DNA from: DAIDKA01 sp049792815
GTDB lineage: Bacteria > Pseudomonadota > Gammaproteobacteria > Steroidobacterales > Steroidobacteraceae
Direction: 5' to 3'
Length of the DNA stretch: 64,000 nt
Assembly (NCBI GenBank): GCA_049792815.1
Contig: JBARBG010000057.1
Location: 1 to 64,000, forward strand
The notes beneath the pieces are model-generated. The model saw only the letters and a list, made by a program, of their open reading frames with translations. It searched no databases and was not told the origin of the DNA. The translations under genes were made by a program, and so were the position numbers. This document shows positions 60,790 through 64,000 of the stretch, piece by piece (position 1 is the first letter of the stretch; the number at the start of each line of letters is the position of its first letter).

Positions 60790-62267
60790 TGGGCTTTGCC
60801 TCCTTCGCGGTTCCACCAGCCCCCGCCCAGCGCCTGGAACAATGCGGCGCTGTCGGCATATCGATTCGCCTGGGCCTGAACCAGATTGATGACGACCTGC
60901 TGATAGCTCTGTTCGGCGCTAATCACGGCCGTGGTGCTCGTGGTTCCCAGTTCGCGCTGACGCTCGGTCAGTTCCAAGGTGCGCTGGGCCGCGGCGGCGG
61001 CCGTGGCATCGGCGTCGAGGGCGGCGGCATCCTCGCGCAACGCCTGCAGGGAATCGGCCACATTCTGGCAGGCCAGGATCACCGCGGCCCGATACTGCGC
61101 CGCCGCCTGATCCAAGGCCGCATCCGCGGCGCGCTTGCGATGCAGGAGGGCCCCGGAATCAAACAGAGTCTGGGTAAGTGACCCACCCAGCGACCAGAAC
61201 CCGGTGTAGGGGCCGAACAGACCGCTCATCTGCAACGCACTGGACCCCAGCGTGCCATCGATGCTGAACTGCGGCAGCATGTTCGCCAGCGCCACGCCCA
61301 CCTGGGCCGAGGCGGCATGCAGGTTTTCCTCGGCCATCCGTACATCCGGCCGCTGCACCACCAGGGCGCTAGGCACGCTCAGCGGCAGCTCGCGGGGCAA
61401 TGTCAGGTCTGACAGGGCGAACTGCGCGGCCGGCGCGTGGGCCGGCAGTCGCCCCATGAGCGCCGCAAGCTCATCGCCCGTCTGCGCCAACTGCTTGCGC
61501 AGGGGTGGCAGGGTCGCGGCCGTCTGCGCCATCAACGACTGCTGGGTCAGCAGGTCGAGTTGACTGGCCGTACCAGCGCCACGCTGGCGCTGCACGAAGT
61601 CCAGCAACTGCTGCTGCAGCTGCAGCAGCCGGTCGGTCGCGTCGATCTGGCCGCGCAGGGAGGCTTCCTGGATCACCGTGACCACCACGTTGCTGCTCAA
61701 TGTCAGATACGTCGCCTCGAGCTGGAAACGGGCGGCCGCGGCTTGCGCCAGTGCCGATTCATTCGCACGTCGCACCCCGCCGAAGACATCCGGCAGATAG
61801 CTCACGGTGAGCTGCGCGGTGTACAGGTCAAAAGTGGGATCGGCAGCAACGGTCGGCGGCGCAATGGCGCCGCTGGCGTTCTTGGCCCGGGCGGCGCTGA
61901 AACCGCCCTGCGCCGTCGGCAGCAGCGCGGTGCGCTGTGCCAGATACAGTTCGTGCGCCTGGCGCAGCGCCGCCCGGGCCGCATCGACGTCGGGATTGGC
62001 GCGCAGGGCTTCTGCGACCAGTTGATCAAGCTTGGGTGACTGGAACAGGGTCCACCACTGATCGGGAATCTTCAGATCGGCAACCAGACGCTGGGTATCA
62101 GCTCCTGACCCGATGACGGCGGCGCTCGCCGGGGCTTGCTCATAACCCGAATCCGTCGGTGCGGCCGGCCGCTGGAAGTTCGGACCCACCGCACAGGATG
62201 ACAGGGCCGCGGCGAAGCAGAACTGCGCGCAGGCAACGGCGGGGCGCGGCTTCAATGACTTTGCCAT
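60786..62267 (-). CDS. NodT-family outer membrane efflux lipoprotein, second
   Basis: A 493-residue channel with leader ending in a lipobox (ALSSC) then AVGPNFQRP, the standard NodT start, OEP repeats (ANPDVDAARAALRQAHEL; VALANMLPQFSIDG) and end ALFQALGGGW. It overlaps the RND pump gene by 16 bases and is read after it, unlike the first efflux operon where the outer-membrane gene comes first. The long in-frame extension to 62813 lies inside the pump gene and is rejected. Confidence 0.87.
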   Translation of the reverse strand: MAKSLKPRPAVACAQFCFAAALSSCAVGPNFQRPAAPTDSGYEQAPASAAVIGSGADTQRLVADLKIPDQWWTLFQSPKLDQLVAEALRANPDVDAARAALRQAHELYLAQRTALLPTAQGGFSAARAKNASGAIAPPTVAADPTFDLYTAQLTVSYLPDVFGGVRRANESALAQAAAARFQLEATYLTLSSNVVVTVIQEASLRGQIDATDRLLQLQQQLLDFVQRQRGAGTASQLDLLTQQSLMAQTAATLPPLRKQLAQTGDELAALMGRLPAHAPAAQFALSDLTLPRELPLSVPSALVVQRPDVRMAEENLHAASAQVGVALANMLPQFSIDGTLGSSALQMSGLFGPYTGFWSLGGSLTQTLFDSGALLHRKRAADAALDQAAAQYRAAVILACQNVADSLQALREDAAALDADATAAAAAQRTLELTERQRELGTTSTTAVISAEQSYQQVVINLVQAQANRYADSAALFQALGGGWWNREGGKAQ

Positions 62268-64000
62268 GCTGATTTCCCGCCGCGCGCTTCGGCCCAGTGT
62301 TCGATCACGTGATACATCGCCGGCAGCACGATCAGGGTCAGGAACGTCGACACCAACAGCCCGCCGACCACGACGGTGGCGATCCCGCGCTGGACGTCGC
62401 TGCCGACTCCAGTATGAATGGCTGCCGGCAGCATACCCAGGCTCGCGACCGTCGCTGTCATCAGTACCGGCCGCAGCCGTTCGGTGGCTCCCTTCATGAT
62501 GGCCTCGTGCAGCTCCAGGCCGGATTTTCGCATCCGGTTCAGATTGGAGACCATGATGATACCGTTCTGGACGGCGACGCCGAACAATGCAATGAAGCCC
62601 ACACCGGTGGCCACATTGATGTGCTGCCCGGTCAGATGCAGCGAGATCAGTCCGCCCAGCGTCGCCAGCGGCACGACGCTCAGTATCAGCAGCGCCTGGC
62701 GGAACGAGTGCGTGCCGATGGTCAGGAAGATCAGCATCAGGCCCATGACCAGACCCAGGATGATGAGCAGTCGCGATTCGGCACGGCGCTGGTTCTCGAA
62801 CTGCCCGCCCCACTCCAGCCGGATGCGGTGGGGATCGAAATGCACCTGCGTGGCAATCTTCGCCTGGACCTCGGCTAAGTAGCTGGTGAGGTCCCGATCG
62901 CGATTGTCGATGGCAATGGTCAGATTGCGTTGCCCGTTCTCACGCGTGATGGTGCTCTCGCCCATGCGCTCGCGAACCTCGGCCACCTGCGCCAGCGGCA
63001 CCTGCGTGCCGCCGGTGGTGACCACCGGCAGGTCACTGATGGCCGCGGCACTGGCCCGCGCCGACTCATCAAAACGCACCGTCAGCGGATAGGTCCGCTC
63101 CCCGACGTATACCGTGGACACCGGCGCCTGGCCGATGCCGGTCTGGATGACGTTCTGGACATCCGTCATGTTGATGCCGTAGCGCGCGGCTTTGTCGTGA
63201 TCGAGCTTGATCTCGATCTGCGGTACCGGCGGCTCCTGGAACAGCGAGGCACTGGCGGTGCCGCGCACGCCATCCAGTACCTGCACGATCGCTCCCCCGA
63301 CCCGCCGCAGTTCATCCAGATCATCACCGTAGATCTTGACCACCAGCGCACTGTGCGCACCGCCGATCAGATCGTTGACGCCGTCGATGATGGGCTGGCT
63401 GATGCCGATTGAGTATTCGGGCAGTTTCCGGGCGAGATCCTTGCTGAGCCTGTCGAGGAAGGTCTTCTTGTTCTCATGGTCAGGCCAGGTGTCGTAGGCC
63501 TTCAGACCCACCGGCGCCTCGATATGCGACATGGTCCAGGGGTCCGTGCCGTCATCATTGCGTCCGACCTGGGTTACGACATAGGAGACCTCAGGGTGCT
63601 TGAGAATCGCGCGCCGCAGATCGCTGGCCATGTCGCTGGCCTTGTTCAGCGAGATGCCGGTCGGCAGCTGCACCTGCAGCCACAAGGCACCCTCGTCAAG
63701 GTCCGGCAGGAACTCGCGGCCGATGCTTCCGCCCAGTGCGATCACGGACAACAGCGCGAAGGCCACCACGCCGTAGATGATGCGCGGCTGATGCAGACAG
63801 CTGGCGAGGATGCGGTCATAGAACTCGGTGAGCTTCTCCAGCCAGCGGTTTTGATAGACCCTGCCGGGCGCACGGAAGGCGAAATAGGCGAGTCCGGGCA
63901 CCAGCGCCAGGGTCGTCAGCAACGCACCGAACAGCGCATACCCCATGGTATAGGCCATGGGCGTGAACAGTTTGGCCTCGGCGCGCTCGAAGGAGAACAG
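62252..64000 (-). CDS. RND efflux pump, CzcA/CusA-like (C-terminal half; runs off the window)
   Basis: About 582 residues remain, covering the helix before the second half, the second porter domain (GREFLPDLDEGALWLQVQLP, the standard HME motif) and helices 8-12 (GFIALFGVAVQNGIIMVSNLNRMR, the CzcA-like TM10). The frame is open to the last base. A CzcA-like pump followed by a NodT lipoprotein forms a second tripartite system; its adaptor is presumably upstream, outside the window. Confidence 0.9.
   Translation of the reverse strand: MFSFERAEAKLFTPMAYTMGYALFGALLTTLALVPGLAYFAFRAPGRVYQNRWLEKLTEFYDRILASCLHQPRIIYGVVAFALLSVIALGGSIGREFLPDLDEGALWLQVQLPTGISLNKASDMASDLRRAILKHPEVSYVVTQVGRNDDGTDPWTMSHIEAPVGLKAYDTWPDHENKKTFLDRLSKDLARKLPEYSIGISQPIIDGVNDLIGGAHSALVVKIYGDDLDELRRVGGAIVQVLDGVRGTASASLFQEPPVPQIEIKLDHDKAARYGINMTDVQNVIQTGIGQAPVSTVYVGERTYPLTVRFDESARASAAAISDLPVVTTGGTQVPLAQVAEVRERMGESTITRENGQRNLTIAIDNRDRDLTSYLAEVQAKIATQVHFDPHRIRLEWGGQFENQRRAESRLLIILGLVMGLMLIFLTIGTHSFRQALLILSVVPLATLGGLISLHLTGQHINVATGVGFIALFGVAVQNGIIMVSNLNRMRKSGLELHEAIMKGATERLRPVLMTATVASLGMLPAAIHTGVGSDVQRGIATVVVGGLLVSTFLTLIVLPAMYHVIEHWAEARGGKSAWQSH

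Noticed and set aside
62268..62813. N-terminal extension of the NodT lipoprotein frame
   Set aside because: Lies wholly in the RND pump gene; the true start is the lipoprotein signal at 62267.
1..64000. CRISPR arrays, insertion sequences, phage genes, tRNA or rRNA genes
   Set aside because: I saw no regular spaced repeats, transposase or integrase motifs, terminal inverted repeats or structural RNA sequences while reading the window.

Overview
The window is high-GC, densely packed DNA with no rRNA, tRNA, insertion sequence, phage gene or CRISPR array that I can see, and no gene-free stretch longer than about 255 bases. SlyX, a YbiI-type DksA/TraR zinc finger, a PA4780-type RIO1-like kinase and a sigma-54 two-component circuit point to a gammaproteobacterium, perhaps of the Nevskiales/Steroidobacterales/Xanthomonadales kind. 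That placement is inference from gene content, not from a marker gene.

Layout. (1) 1-8.9 kb: a truncated unknown gene, a Tat-exported SDR oxidoreductase, and an RND efflux operon (outer-membrane lipoprotein, adaptor, CusA/CzcA-like pump) divergent from its likely OmpR-type regulator and histidine kinase. (2) 8.9-15.5 kb: a compact cluster of methyltransferase, CDP-alcohol phosphatidyltransferase fused to an LtaS-like sulfatase domain, MDR dehydrogenase, PTPS/QueD-like protein, GT4 glycosyltransferase and RibD-like reductase. It looks like an unassigned pathway joining a pteridine or pyrimidine unit to a glycosylated, phosphodiester-linked envelope molecule, and is my best candidate for an undescribed system. 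(3) 15.5-19.1 kb: a MarR regulator with two near-identical operators controlling a TorF-type outer membrane protein, an unrecognised protein and an MFS transporter. (4) 19.0-29.7 kb: an aromatic-ester island with LigAB extradiol dioxygenase, LysR regulator, type-B carboxylesterase, TonB-dependent receptor and tannase-family esterase, plus a cation/proton exchanger, a SYLF protein and a flavin reductase. (5) 29.7-43 kb: a degenerate S8-like peptidase, a second TonB receptor, a PadR-PspC pair, a carotenoid oxygenase with two related secreted proteins, and small housekeeping and envelope genes.

(6) 43.0-58.5 kb: one long leftward operon for a MacB/FtsX-type tripartite exporter: TolC, adaptor, ATPase, three tandem pairs of paralogous permeases, an orphan polyamine-type binding lipoprotein, then its own sigma-54 response regulator and sensor kinase, ending with slyX. 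A consensus sigma-54 promoter and GGACAC repeats upstream of the TolC gene suggest that the regulator at the end of the operon activates the operon's own promoter. (7) 58.5-64 kb: a RIO kinase, a fatty-acid-hydroxylase-type membrane protein, an enoyl-CoA hydratase, and the end of a second RND efflux operon that runs off the window.
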